64,000 nucleotides of DNA from Litoditis marina. Its lineage: Eukaryota; Nematoda; Chromadorea; Rhabditida; Rhabditidae. Both the position numbers and the translations under genes were made by a program. Shown in pieces: positions 1 through 12,005 of the stretch. The notes beneath the pieces are model-generated. The model was not told where the DNA came from and ran no database searches. It saw only the letters and a list, made by a program, of their open reading frames with translations. The stretch lies in contig OZ038438.1 in NCBI GenBank assembly GCA_964036275.1, positions 6,454,978-6,518,977 of the forward strand. Reading direction: 5' to 3'. Each line of letters opens with the position of its first letter. The first letter of the stretch is position 1.

Positions 1-840
1 CAGCTAAACATTTCTGACAAACGTTAACTATATAACACATCGACCGATGGTTTTTTTGTTGACAACTCTGAGCCTATATGGAAGGTGACCATCACTGAGA
101 AATCTAATCTATAAAAAACGGAGATAAAACTTGGCAGATGAGACCCATATAACCTTCTCACTAAGCCGATAGTTTCCCTCAGCTGCATGTTTATAAAACG
201 GGTTATTGGTAACTGTGGTTAAAACAGAAACTTTTAAAAAATCCAAGTTCAGTGAAATTTCTATATGAGTCTGATGTGTAAGAAATTGTCAAAGAGACAT
301 GGTTGCTTCAGAAAACCTAACTTACCTAAGCATGTACCCTTCGATTCGTATCGTAGCAGGTTCATAGACAATTCCCATTCAACGGTGTTCGTTAGAAACC
401 ACCGTCCCCCGAATTGTAGGGTTCCGATTAACCAAATTCGTTGATACCACCTTCATAAAAAGCTAGTCGGGGTGAGTTAGAATGTTTCGGATGGCTTTTA
501 GGAAAAAATGTTATGAATAATTTGCGTGGGCCACATAAAAGAACACACGATAGATGAATACCAGAAAATCAAGCACGACATACATGAGCTCCTTGTACAA
601 CTAGTGAACACTCCTCCAAACTTAGCAGGGCGGTAAGAAAACCGAACAAGAAAAATGCTGATAAAACCCTAGTAGCTTTGAACCTGCATGATGTCGAACG
701 TTTGCCCAATTTCATACGATGGGTTTTTTTCTTTGAATGGGATAACATATCAACTCAAGCTGCACACAACGCGCTGCAAACCCCTTGTATTAAACAAAAG
801 ACAGAAGTGTAACAATAATTCATTGAAAACAACCAACAAT
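1..840. other. No gene recognised; downstream flank of rps-15
   Basis: AT-rich sequence after the stop codon of the ribosomal protein gene, which is on the minus strand. It must hold that gene's 3' UTR and polyadenylation site. No exon with convincing splice sites or recognisable protein was seen on either strand. A distant exon of a neighbouring gene cannot be excluded at the window edge. Confidence 0.5.
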
Positions 841-2106
<1,266 letters not shown>

Positions 2107-2114
2107 GTTTGACC

Positions 2115-2117
2115 CTG
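2115..2117 (-). promoter_or_regulatory. Probable trans-splice acceptor of rps-15
   Basis: On the minus strand the sequence reads TTTACAG followed by GGTCAAAC and the ATG. A nematode-type acceptor so close to the start codon, with no coding exon upstream, suggests spliced-leader addition. It could instead end an intron in the 5' UTR; cDNA 5' ends would settle this. Confidence 0.5.
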
Positions 2118-2563
2118 TAAACTAATTGAAATATTTCCAATACTCAAACAATAAATGTATAACGGCAGACATGTATGCAGAAGTTACTGGAGTTGCAAGA
2201 GAATATACGATCCATGAACTTCGGTAAAAAAATTGTAACTACTGAAATATTCAAAAAAAAAACTCTACAATTTAGGCGAAACTATCAAGACTTCAATATA
2301 ACCATACAGAATTGAAGAAGAGGAAAAGTAGGAATAGGGAAAATATTATGGATACGGTACCAAATTTCAAAACCGCTGCGTATCAGGGTGTATGAAGAGT
2401 TGATGCGCAGCCGCGCTGCCCAGTCTAAAGTCGGGCACTTTGCCAGGTTCGCTGAGAAAAAATATCGTGCACTGAGTTTATTAGCGTGTATACACTGTTT
2501 TCACCTTCAGTATTCAAGAGTTTTCAAGTGGCTGTACAATGCGAACGGCCAACTTTATGAAAG

Positions 2564-2701
2564 ATTTTCTCGGAAAAGAGTAGGAAACCAAGAATCAAAT
2601 TTTGATGGCATCTTGAAAACATCTTGAAAGCATCTTGAAAAAATTTTCTCGGAAAAGAGTAGGAAACCAAGAATCAAATTTTGATGGCATCTTGAAAACA
2701 T
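2564..2701. repeat. Tandem duplication, 79-bp period
   Basis: A 59-base segment beginning ATTTTCTCGGAAAAGAGTAG at 2564-2622 recurs without change at 2643-2701. The spacer repeats the word CATCTTGAAA, so slippage within that word probably produced the duplication. Confidence 0.8.
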
Positions 2702-2826
2702 TTGTCTAGAAACTTTCGCTCTAGAATTTTCAACATTATAATTCGTTACAAACAAGTAACTGGGCGAATAATGAGGGACTGCACTTAATTTTAATTTTAT
2801 TGCAGTTATGTGTTGTTGTTTCGTTT

Positions 2827-2950
2827 AGGCCAATTTATATCTAACCTGGTTTTTTCCGGTAATCTAACCTAACCAGTTTTTTGGGAACCCAGAACTGAAG
2901 TTTGGTTACCGTTCAAACTAACGGTAAAAACTACATTTTGCGTTATAATA
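2827..2950. repeat. Fragment of the GGTTACC foldback family
   Basis: It contains CAATTTATATCTAACC, GGTAATCTAACCTAACC and GGTTACCGTTCAAACTAACG. The last string closely matches the interior of the element at 24034-24312. Only part of the element is present and its ends are not defined. Confidence 0.5.
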
Positions 2951-3207
2951 AAATGTAATAGGTTTTTCATTTTATGTTACTAACTGGACAACATACTGAG
3001 ATGAGGTGATCTGAAAAAGAGGTGGCTCAAAACCGGATAGTTCGCCAAAAATCAAGATTCACCTCTTATTTATACTCTTGGGACCTTTTCTAAATATATC
3101 TCAAGATATTATTTGTTTTCTGATTCTGTACATGTCATTCGGTTTGTCCAAATGTCATTCGTGGTTTTGATGCTGGTTTTGTGAGGTGGTCGTAGTTACG
3201 ATACCTA

Positions 3208-3414
3208 ACCAGTGGCCGTAGTTTGTAAGCTCAAATAGCCGGATAAGTTATTGTTACGACTATTTCATTATATTTTCTGCTAATTAAGCGGAGGTTTGCT
3301 AGTTTTACATATATGCAAGATAGAAATCAAGACAAGTGAGTCTGTAGTACACTATTTGAATTTTGCTCAAATAGCTTACCCGGCTATTTGAGCTTACAAA
3401 ATACGGCCACTGGT
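3208..3414. mobile_element. Small inverted-repeat element (MITE-like)
   Basis: The left end ACCAGTGGCCGTA and the next ~20 bases up to the word AAATAGCCGG are repeated inverted at the right end (CCGGCTATTTGAGC to GGCCACTGGT), giving terminal arms of about 33 bp with one mismatch in a 207-bp unit. There is no coding capacity. The target duplication is unclear. It lies in the upstream region of the PLB-like gene. Confidence 0.7.
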
Positions 3415-3618
3415 TTTCTAATTTCTGTCGTAGACGACATACAACAGTTTTGTTCTTTTTTTTCGTGGCAGTATCTTCGCGAGCACAGTCTGAGTAGTCA
3501 AACAGTCCCCGTATTGTCTACTATTTTGTCGTGATTATATTTTCCGGCAAGACTTGTCATTTGTGAACGTATTGTGGAGACGACTAGGAAACATTTTTAT
3601 TTCAGTTGATGCCATATC

Positions 3619-6600
3619 ATGAATGGGAGAGCTTTATTAGTTGCTATTATTGTATCCGGACTTTGTTCGAATCTCGCTGACTCTTTTAAGCTTTCGCAGC
3701 CTTCAGAACCGAACTCCGTCCCTCTCCCTGATTTCAATTCAACCGGTGAGTACATTTAGCTATAGTTCATTTGCTTATCCCGTCTCCCTGACCGCCTATT
3801 GATGATTTCGGCTCTTCTCTTCACAACTGGTATGTTAGTTCATATTTCTGTTCAGGAACGCTCTTATCGGAGAACAATCCTGAAAATGAACATCCTTTTC
3901 GAGCTGACGACGAAATTGAAGCAAGTCAAGAAGACGATCTTGATGGTGAGGACGACTCCGAAGAAGATAGCTCTGCATTCGAATCACTGGATTTGGGAAG
4001 GTTATTTTGGAGATTACATATTTATTGTTTCACTTCGCGTGGTTTCGCGGCGGTGATCATCATACATATCACATTATCATCAAAACATCTTCTTGTGCAG
4101 TAGTGGTACAGTTGATTCCTCATGGTGGACATTCGTATGTTCTGAGACATAGATCCAATGACATGCCAGTAACAACAGTAAAACCATCTGACGACGAATT
4201 GACTGTGAAGACTATGACTGGAGATTTAAATATACAGTAATATTGTTTTTACTATCGAAGGTTTTTCGTTGACATAATTATGTCTAACTTAACTTTGAAT
4301 TTATAGTGGGAATGAAATGAAAAAGAACGCGATGAAAATTATTTAGTGGGAATGAAATGAAAAAGAACGCGATGAAAATTATTTAGTGTGTTAAGTGTTT
4401 GCTCCCGTTTTTGCCTGGATTGCAGGTCATTACGGCCGGGAGGACGAATTTCGGCGGTCATTTAGACCAAACTTTCACGTTAAACGTGTACGCTTGTACG
4501 CCCTTCTCTTACAGTTCGCGGGACAGATTTGTTGATGAGAAGCTGAATACATTATTGAAATCTGGTGTGGAGCAGGCTTCAGCTTCTGTCATCGAGAGTG
4601 TATTCAATAACAAGTACGTTAAAGTTTTAACTTTGCTCCCGAGTGGCACCAGAACTCTTCACCTTCTGGAGTTGATCAAGATTTGAAAATGTGAAAAAAA
4701 TAGTTTAATTCTGATTTTTACGTTAATTTTTCTAAATTTTTTATTCTATGGCTGTCGCCGTGTTCACGTAACTGAACACCTTTGCGCGGTAGATAGAGCA
4801 TAATAATAGAGAGTTAATCAGTTAGAGTCTTTGTCTTTTTCATAGTTGTCTATCACATTGTATGTATAGAAATTAATTTGAAAAGTAGCACGTTGCAGAG
4901 TAATAATGATTACTTCCTTGAACTTCAAGTAATGTTAAGGTTCCAAATTTTGTTTTAGAAAAACCTTTTCCTGTCCGCGAATAAAAACGGATTTGAAGAC
5001 AGGAACTTCTATTGGAGATCTCAGTCCGGAGGACATTGGAATCATCGCTGCTATGGGAGATGCTTTATCGGTGGGTGCCATATCTGCTCTGCCCCTATTG
5101 AATTAAAAAGTTTCTCCAGGAAGGGCAAGGCTTTGAATGATACTGTTAATGGCTTTGAGTGATGTGGTTCATGCATGTTAAGAAGAGGCGAGTGAATGCT
5201 ATAGTACACTCTTGCTCGTATGACATGTTTTTTTCAGACAGGAATCGGTTTATGGCCCAGGACAGAAATTGAGTTTCGGGGTGCAGCTTTTCCCAGTGGA
5301 GGTGACGCCACAATTGACGGACTCGTAACCATTCCTAGTCAGTTATTGTGCTCATTGATACCATTTCTCAGCATGCGGTTTGGTAAGAAAAATCACATTT
5401 AAAGAGTGCTTGAAAAATGTATTGTACTGGACGTCATTTTCAACCCGCTCCTTGAAAATGTCATGATGGGAAATGTTTCTGTTGAGGGTTCGTCTTCTTC
5501 CAATTAGATTGTTAAAACTCCAAATATGGTCTTGGAAAGTTCAAGGGAAACGAGAATTTCTACCATTCCATTACTCTATAAAATAAAATCGGTTTACCTG
5601 TTCGCACTAGCTGTGCGCTGACATTGTGAACATACAGATAACGCCGGATCAATTTTTCTCGGAATGAGAGTCCTCTGAATAATATTTTTATGTTTTTATT
5701 TATGAATGGGCCAGCTACAAAATCGATAGAACGTGGAGATCAATAAGGCCGCAGACAGGCTAACACAGTCTGCTTATCTCTGACCTGCACACTCTCGTCG
5801 AAGCCGCTACAAAAGTAACTGGCCGAATCGCCGCGACTCGTCTGACCTTACTCGTTAACAGCGTCAGCGCACAGTTGTAGTGACCCGAGAGCATTTCCTA
5901 GATAGTGTAATCACTTGGGTCACATTCCATGTACATCAACATTTACAGATATTCTGCGTGAGTTCAATCAGCACTTATTGGGCGTCTCGCATGGTATGGG
6001 AACTCGTGAGCAGCTACCCGAGCATCAGCTGAATGTAGCTGCAAGTGGAGCTTTTTCGGGAGACCTTCCGGAGCAGGTATACAAACACTTCGCACACATT
6101 GACTGGTAACTTTCATGAACGTTACGTGGCATACACACAGACCAGTAATGTGTTTAGAGAAAGGAACCAGTCTTCCAATGCGAAACTTTATGATTGATAT
6201 CTAAGATGAGATTTCTTTACGCTGGCAAAACGGATTTGGACATTTTACTGAACTATGAATGTACGCAAGGATTATCAGGTACACGAGAAAGGTAATAATT
6301 TTTCAGTTGAAAGCAAATCTCATCTCTCTCATCCTGCGTGGTTTAGTAATCCCAATTCGCTAACACGTTTCGTTCACCTCAATAGCCTATTGAGTGAAGT
6401 TTGAAGTAGGAAATTTTTCATGCTTATAACTGTTTCGGTTCCTTCAAAGTTGAACTTCAGGCGCGGCTTCTGGTTTCTAGACTGGTTCAACTGCGTGAGG
6501 TCAACTATGCAGAACATTGGGTCATGGTTATCATTGCCATAGGAACTGAAGAGGTAGTCTATTTGAAATCTTGATTAGGTTATTAATATATATATATATA

Positions 6601-9600
6601 TATAATATCTGACTTTGGAATCAAGGGCATTCCATTTTATATATTCACACACTGTTTTATAGGTTTGTAATCGCTGTTCTGGTCCTGATCTGTTCGCGAT
6701 TCAAGAGGCTATAGCAATCCTTCAGAGAGGATTGCCAAAAGCATTCGTGGTTTTACTTGGCCCATTGCATGTGGCTGATAGTAATATTCAAAAGGAAAAC
6801 TGGCTGAGGTGAGCTTTTTAATTTCAATGTTATTGAAATCACATATTGCTACTAGTATATAAGACGCTCCAATCTAAATGGTTTCGGATATCAGGAAATC
6901 CTAGTGATTTCATGAAATTTTTAGGATGAGACTTTTAACCATCGAAGAGTTATCACTTTTTTAAAATTATTTCTGATTGGACATTGGGTAGTCCCCATTT
7001 ATTTGAAGTTTAAACTAAAAACCAAACGATCGAATCGCTGTGTCCCGATTCAGGAAATTGAAAAAAAGTGTGTCTCAAAAAATTGTGTCACAATTTTTCA
7101 CACTTCAATTTTTTGGGCACAGCTTTTTACACTTCAATTTTTTGGGCACAATTTTTCACACCTACAATTTTTTGGGCACATTTTTTCACTTTTCCAAGTA
7201 TTGTACATGTTCCAGCAAGAGAGGTTATTACTGAACCACTCGCGCGATACTAATGTTTCCTTCCATACCCCCCTGACTGCGCCGTATCTAGTATTGGCGA
7301 TTAGAGCAATGAGACGCAGAGAAACGAGCGCGCATTGAGGGCATCGCCCAATTAGAGAAGAGACGCAGAGAAAGAACAGGCGAGACAGATCAGCAGGATT
7401 TGAAACCATAACAAGATACGTCTCATTGAGAGCTGTGTCAAAGAGTATCACAGCATTATCGCGCGAGAGACATACGAAGTGCAAAGTACTTCTCTTTAGA
7501 GAAACAAATGTGTCACAATTTTTCACACTTCCATTTTCTTGGGCACAATTTTTCACACTTCAATTTTCTGGGCCCAATTTTTCACACTTCAATTTTTTGG
7601 GCACATTTTTTCACACTGTTTTCAACTGCGAAAACGTGTGTTATAATGTTCTCAAAGGAAAATAATTGTGGCAGAGGATTTTGAAACATACAAATATTCG
7701 GTAGTTTTATCTGCGCTCCAAATGAGAGCGACACAAGAATTAGAAGAATTGGACATTTCAGAAAAAATATCGGACAAGTCTGATGATGCACAATATTTTG
7801 AGGTTTTCCAAGAAATTATCTAAAATGGAAACCATTTAGATTGGAGCGTCTTATATATACCCCTCATACTTTTCTCGTAGATATATATATATATATATAT
7901 ATACCCCTCAAACCTTTCTCGCATATATATATATATATATACAAGCAATATGTGATTTCAATAACGTTGTTATCATTCACTGCGAGAAAAGTATGAGTGA
8001 CTCCCGACTCTTACCTCTCAATATTTTCAGTAAACGATGTGAATGTTTGACTACGTCCAGAATTGAGAGAATAACACAAAACTGGACTACCGTGTTTGAA
8101 ACTGTGCAGATGACTGTTGATAATGATATTTATCGCGTAAGTCAATTTTTTTATGAATATACGCTCACTATATAATATACATGCACAAGAAGAACAGGTC
8201 GTGTTGTTAAATTTGTATATTTACGTACAAGCGGGAGAAATTCGATTGTTTGTCTAACGGCGGCTAGCAGTTGAAAATAGAGATTTCAGGGGCTGGTTTC
8301 TTTATCCTCTCTTTTCAGAGTCCCACTTTTGGAGTTCTAGCTCTACCTCAACTTACTATCACCTCTCGCTTCCCGAATGGTCTTTTCCTACCTCGGCAGG
8401 CACTGTTGAATCGAAGAGGTGAATTATTTTGATTTTCAATTGATTAAATGAATTATCCACCTAGAGATATTTTGTTCCACGCTTCTTTCAGGGAAATATG
8501 ATGGTACCAAATCAGTTCCGGGATTTACCGTTCGCTTACTTTAACATCTCTGTTCAATGTTTGCAGGTCATATGTATGCCACAAAGTGGTTGTGGAATAG
8601 ACTCGTCGCAGGTAGTAAATACAATCTATCAACTGCCATACTCTCGCAGGATACGTATTTCTGTCCGTCAACGGTAATTTTCACGAAATTAGTCGTTTGA
8701 AACAATATCCTCAGTCCATCAACCACTTTGAGAATAAGGAGGGGGTTTAACTATCATCTGCCTGGCGTACTTTATTTAAACTCTTAATCTGGGCGAGGGC
8801 CTATCAACATTGGATTAAAAGAAATTATTACCCTATAATCTGAAATGTACAGAAAATTTAAAAGCGGACAACATTATCTGATTGTGTCCTAGGTCATTCA
8901 GCGAACTCCCAAGTTGGAAAAGAGAAAAATTCATACGTATCAAGTAATAAAGAGATCAGATGGACATTCTAATGTAACGCTATCCAAATCGGTTCCTTTA
9001 CTTTTCCGTCAACCATTGAGATGTTTTGGAAATATTGTTGTATTTGTACGGGCTTGTTCTGTGTTTTCGTAACTCGGGGTGGGGTCATTCACGTGCCCCG
9101 GTTTAGGAAGAAAATGTGATAGGATGGAGGATTCTAAAACTCATTTTTTATCAGTTTTGCAAGTCATATCAGGACAAAATGCTGACTCAAAAATCAAAAT
9201 CAGAGAGAAACTGAGTTTTCAAGCGTACCACTGGGTAGAGGCTTCACCTCTACCCAGTGGTTTGTTTAATATATATTATGTTCAAGAAACAAGCTAAATG
9301 GCAATAGCTAGCGAGAATGAGTATAGTAATTATAATACTCTCATTATCAGAACATCTCTGTTCAGGGGTGCCCTTATTTCCGAACTACGGCTAATATGCA
9401 TGGATGTCAACTATTGAGTCTCAGCGAGGCTAGCGAGAAGGAGCTTACTCTCGGTGCTGACGGTAAAGTGGTCAAGACGGTACGTTCTTATTACACTTTT
9501 ATATTATACGGTATATTTTTTCATAATTTTCAATTGAGGCGAAATTTACTCACGAAAATTGTTTATGGTTATTACTTTTGTGATGTTGTGTATTTTTTGA

Positions 9601-10231
9601 TGATCGAGTTTTGTCGGTTTCAACAAATTTTCGAGTCTGGTACTAACAACCTTTACAGCTGCTGACAATATTCAACATTTCTCTCGTTCTAAATTATTAG
9701 CTGAAAAAGTGACCTAATGAAAGTTCAGAATTTATTTACCTTTTTTAGCCCAGGCGTTCTAAGGAGAGACTATATACAATTGCTCTTGTTATTGTCGGTA
9801 CGGCATTCTTCGTGGTGTTCACCCTCAGTACTGTATTTTACCAGAAGAGTAAACAGGTAGGATACAATATTATTTATGGAATAGAGAGAGAGGAGAAAAT
9901 GAAGTCAAAATTCTACTACTTTGGGGTTAGTGCACTAGTTTTGCGATGATTTACGAGCGGGCTCAATTTTTCCCGGTGGCAATTGTCGTTGTTAACCTTT
10001 TATTGGTTTATTATCTAATGAAGGCATGCACAACTACAGGGCGATCGAGGTCGTTTCGAAGTTGTCGAAGAATCGCAGATCAAATTTGAAGAAGTGAAAA
10101 AGGAAGAAGAGCGTGCACTGCTCAGCCGACAGAACACACGTGCTCTCTCGGTTGATCCATTGATTCGCTCAGTCAGTATGAGTGCACGTCGGTTGAATTC
10201 TGAATGTGAAAATATCACCATTCCAGAATAA
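3619..10231 (+). CDS. Phospholipase B (GDSL)-like membrane protein, probably catalytically dead
   Basis: Fourteen exons join in phase to 558 residues: 3619-3745, 3856-4000, 4515-4613, 4959-5070, 5238-5337, 5949-6076, 6461-6553, 6663-6808, 8031-8136, 8319-8418, 8567-8673, 9366-9479, 9749-9856, 10040-10231. Order: hydrophobic signal peptide (residues 1-21), acidic stretch (about 55-85), GDSL-lipase domain like membrane phospholipase B1 (about 130-450), one membrane segment (about 467-490, YTIALVIVGTAFFVVF), and a charged 64-residue cytoplasmic tail. Family landmarks are clear: DLSPEDIGIIAAMGD, TIPNILREFNQH, LNVAASGA, ATKWLWNRL. The active site is not. Block I reads GDAL, with Ala159 where the nucleophile Ser should be; block III reads GTEE instead of GxND; the C-terminal D..H pair aligns with Gln and Leu. 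I infer a pseudoenzyme, perhaps a receptor or scaffold. The acceptor at 3605 lies 13 bases before the ATG. An extra acidic exon near 4145-4234 is possible. Confidence 0.85.
4145..4234 (+). other. Possible extra or alternative exon of the PLB-like gene
   Basis: The open frame here (NDMPVTTVKPSDDELTVKTM) is acidic, like the preceding exon, and could join it in phase through a poor acceptor (TTCTGAG before 4145) and a GTAATA donor at 4235. The better acceptor at 4107 (TTGTGCAG) puts it out of phase. Skipping it gives a clean join from 4000 to 4515, which I prefer. Confidence 0.3.
4305..4384. repeat. Perfect 40-bp tandem duplication in an intron
   Basis: Two adjacent identical 40-base units begin AGTGGGAATGAAATGAAAAA at 4305 and 4345. 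The lack of any difference suggests a recent event. Confidence 0.9.
6829..7965. mobile_element. 1.1-kb foldback element with two arrays of a 29-bp unit
   Basis: It lies inside an intron of the PLB-like gene. The left end (GTTATTGAAATCACATATTG, then GACGCTCCAATCTAAATGGT) recurs inverted at 7819-7965, where a TA repeat separates the two matching blocks. Inside are two same-strand arrays, 7090-7189 and 7515-7616, of a 29-30 bp unit containing TTTTTGGGCACA and TTTTTCACACTTCAA, each with about three and a half copies. Between them is a further inverted piece around ACTCGCGCGATA and TATCGCGCGAGA. No transposase frame is visible, so it would be non-autonomous. Confidence 0.7.
9227..9261. repeat. Perfect 15-bp hairpin in an intron
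   Basis: ACCACTGGGTAGAGG and its exact reverse complement are separated by the five bases CTTCA. It lies in the long intron 8674-9365 of the PLB-like gene. A structured RNA or insertion remnant are both possible. Confidence 0.8.
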
Positions 10232-12005
10232 TTCTGTTTTTTTTTTGCAATTTGTAATTATCAATGTATTTCTTGTAGGTTTTTTTTTAAAATTATAGTT
10301 GACTGCTCAACCATTTCAAAACGAGTACCATGCCTTTAACCAAGCTATTTGCTCATCATGTTATTTTCTTAGTTCTTTTAATTGTTTGTCCAATTTGTAA
10401 CTTTTATAGTTTCTCATTTTATAATAGCTTGCTAATTACGGTCTTTAATCTCTAGTCAAGCCAGTTTTTGGAACGTGAGGAAGGTTTTAAAACATATCCA
10501 TTATATATGTCACTTACATTCTTGCCATGAGTTGTGATAATTGTAGAATAATTGTAAATACTTGTGTCAGTAAATTAGTCAATAATATATGTTGGAAAAT
10601 GCAACTGTTGCTTTATATTGTTTGAATACAATGTTATAATACTTCTCAGTTTTTTTTTGCTGCAAAACGTTTCGTGAAATACGCCATCCAAGCGTGTGTC
10701 ACTAGCCTCGCCTGTTTGACCATGCTTCTTCGGTGGTTATTCTCTTGTTATGGTGCACTATATATATCAGATGCCTCAGTGAAATTGTACCATGCTAGAC
10801 GTCGTTCCCGCACGTATATACCTATAAGAAAATCTGTATAAGAGAAAATGGGTTGGTTTAGCCCAATATCATGTTCCATGCAGTACATTCCCTTGTATAG
10901 TAGTACGCCGCTGCCAATCTGTCAACTAGCCGCGTCTTGGTCAATTACCGCTCCATTTCTCTCTTCGTATTGAGAGAGGACAGATTACGAAGAACTTTGC
11001 ATGAATTTAAGTCGTGTTATCACAACTTGTATGCGTTTCTTGTGTAGAAACATTATTCCCCAAACCTTCCATGATCGATTTAGTCGTACATTTGCGTTTT
11101 TAAACTGATTCATTCAATAGATAGATGCGAGGCACCACATGTTGTGGCCTAATCGCGCGCCTGCGTGACCTTATAGCCTATCCCTGCCTCTTTTTCTCTG
11201 CCGTTTGTCCTCGGCGTCTACAACCCACTCCTTCCCTTATAGCTACGCATAAATACTTACAGATTATACTGTTTTTAAACTGAAGTAGCTTTTCATTGCG
11301 TATATGTAGTTTCTTTTTTTCGCGTTTGGACACCGAAACATTTGCACCGGTTTTGGTAGAAGTTTAATCGGCGTGAACTATTTTGGCTGGCTGAGATATT
11401 TGAGGTTTACGTAGTGATTGAAGATTTGAGGGGAAATTATGTTTAGCTTCGAGCAGGATGAGTTGTAAAATTAGAACTATTTTGACCAGTTAGTGTGCAA
11501 CAATTGCAGTGGCTATCTAATCGTTCCTTAGCCTTGGTTAACGTCTTTGAGTAATTCTTTGGACGGGGATTCCGAATAATATTTCCTAAACGAACCTCCA
11601 ATATTAGATTGACTTGACCCTTGTGCGTTATGATGGTCTATCAAATCTAAATTGATTAGTGGCTGCGGCCGATATCATTGCATTGAATGGCACCTCTGGA
11701 TATGACCGAAACAGACGTATTGGCGCCAAATATAGCAATGGCAGTGATTGACCATTCAGTTGTCTTCCATTCACATGCGCATAGCAACCGCAACAGTCTG
11801 CTCGCTCTGTGGCTGTAATCCTTTCTGCTGTATTTTTGAATTCACAGCTGTGCTAGAATCGTGTTCTATCCGGTGCAATGTCCAAAACCAAAACAGTCGT
11901 GTACTTTATCTTCACACGTTTGTGAATCTATGATGCAGCGCACTCGTTTTTTACAACGAAATGTATTGGTTAATTATATTCATTTTTTCAGCGTCGCCAT
12001 CCAAA
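10232..12005. other. Intergenic region before the Argonaute gene
   Basis: It should hold the 3' UTR of the PLB-like gene and the promoter of the Argonaute. A 43-codon frame starting at 11687 (MAPLDMTETDVLAPN) has no splice sites or recognisable homology and is not called. A TTTTTTCAG acceptor at 11983-11991, 14 bases before the Argonaute ATG, is either a trans-splice site or the end of a 5' UTR intron. No RNA gene was recognised. Confidence 0.5.
11983..11991 (+). promoter_or_regulatory. Splice acceptor just upstream of the Argonaute start
   Basis: TTTTTTCAG ends 14 bases before ATG 12006. No coding exon is seen upstream, so spliced-leader addition or a noncoding first exon are the two readings. 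Confidence 0.5.

Larger units (their letters stand above)
2107..3618. other. Shared upstream region between rps-15 and the PLB-like gene
   Basis: Divergent intergenic region that should hold both promoters. It contains a 79-bp-period tandem duplication (2564-2701), a fragment of the GGTTACC-type repeat family (about 2827-2950) and a short inverted-repeat element (3208-3414). No gene or clear promoter element was recognised. Confidence 0.5.

Noticed and set aside
8612..8649. Intron between LVAG and DTYFC in the PLB-like gene
   Set aside because: The putative 38-base intron would break the phase; reading through keeps the frame and restores the expected CP segment.
11748..11933. 61-codon Cys-rich frame upstream of the Argonaute
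   Set aside because: No signal peptide pattern, splice sites or context; likely chance.
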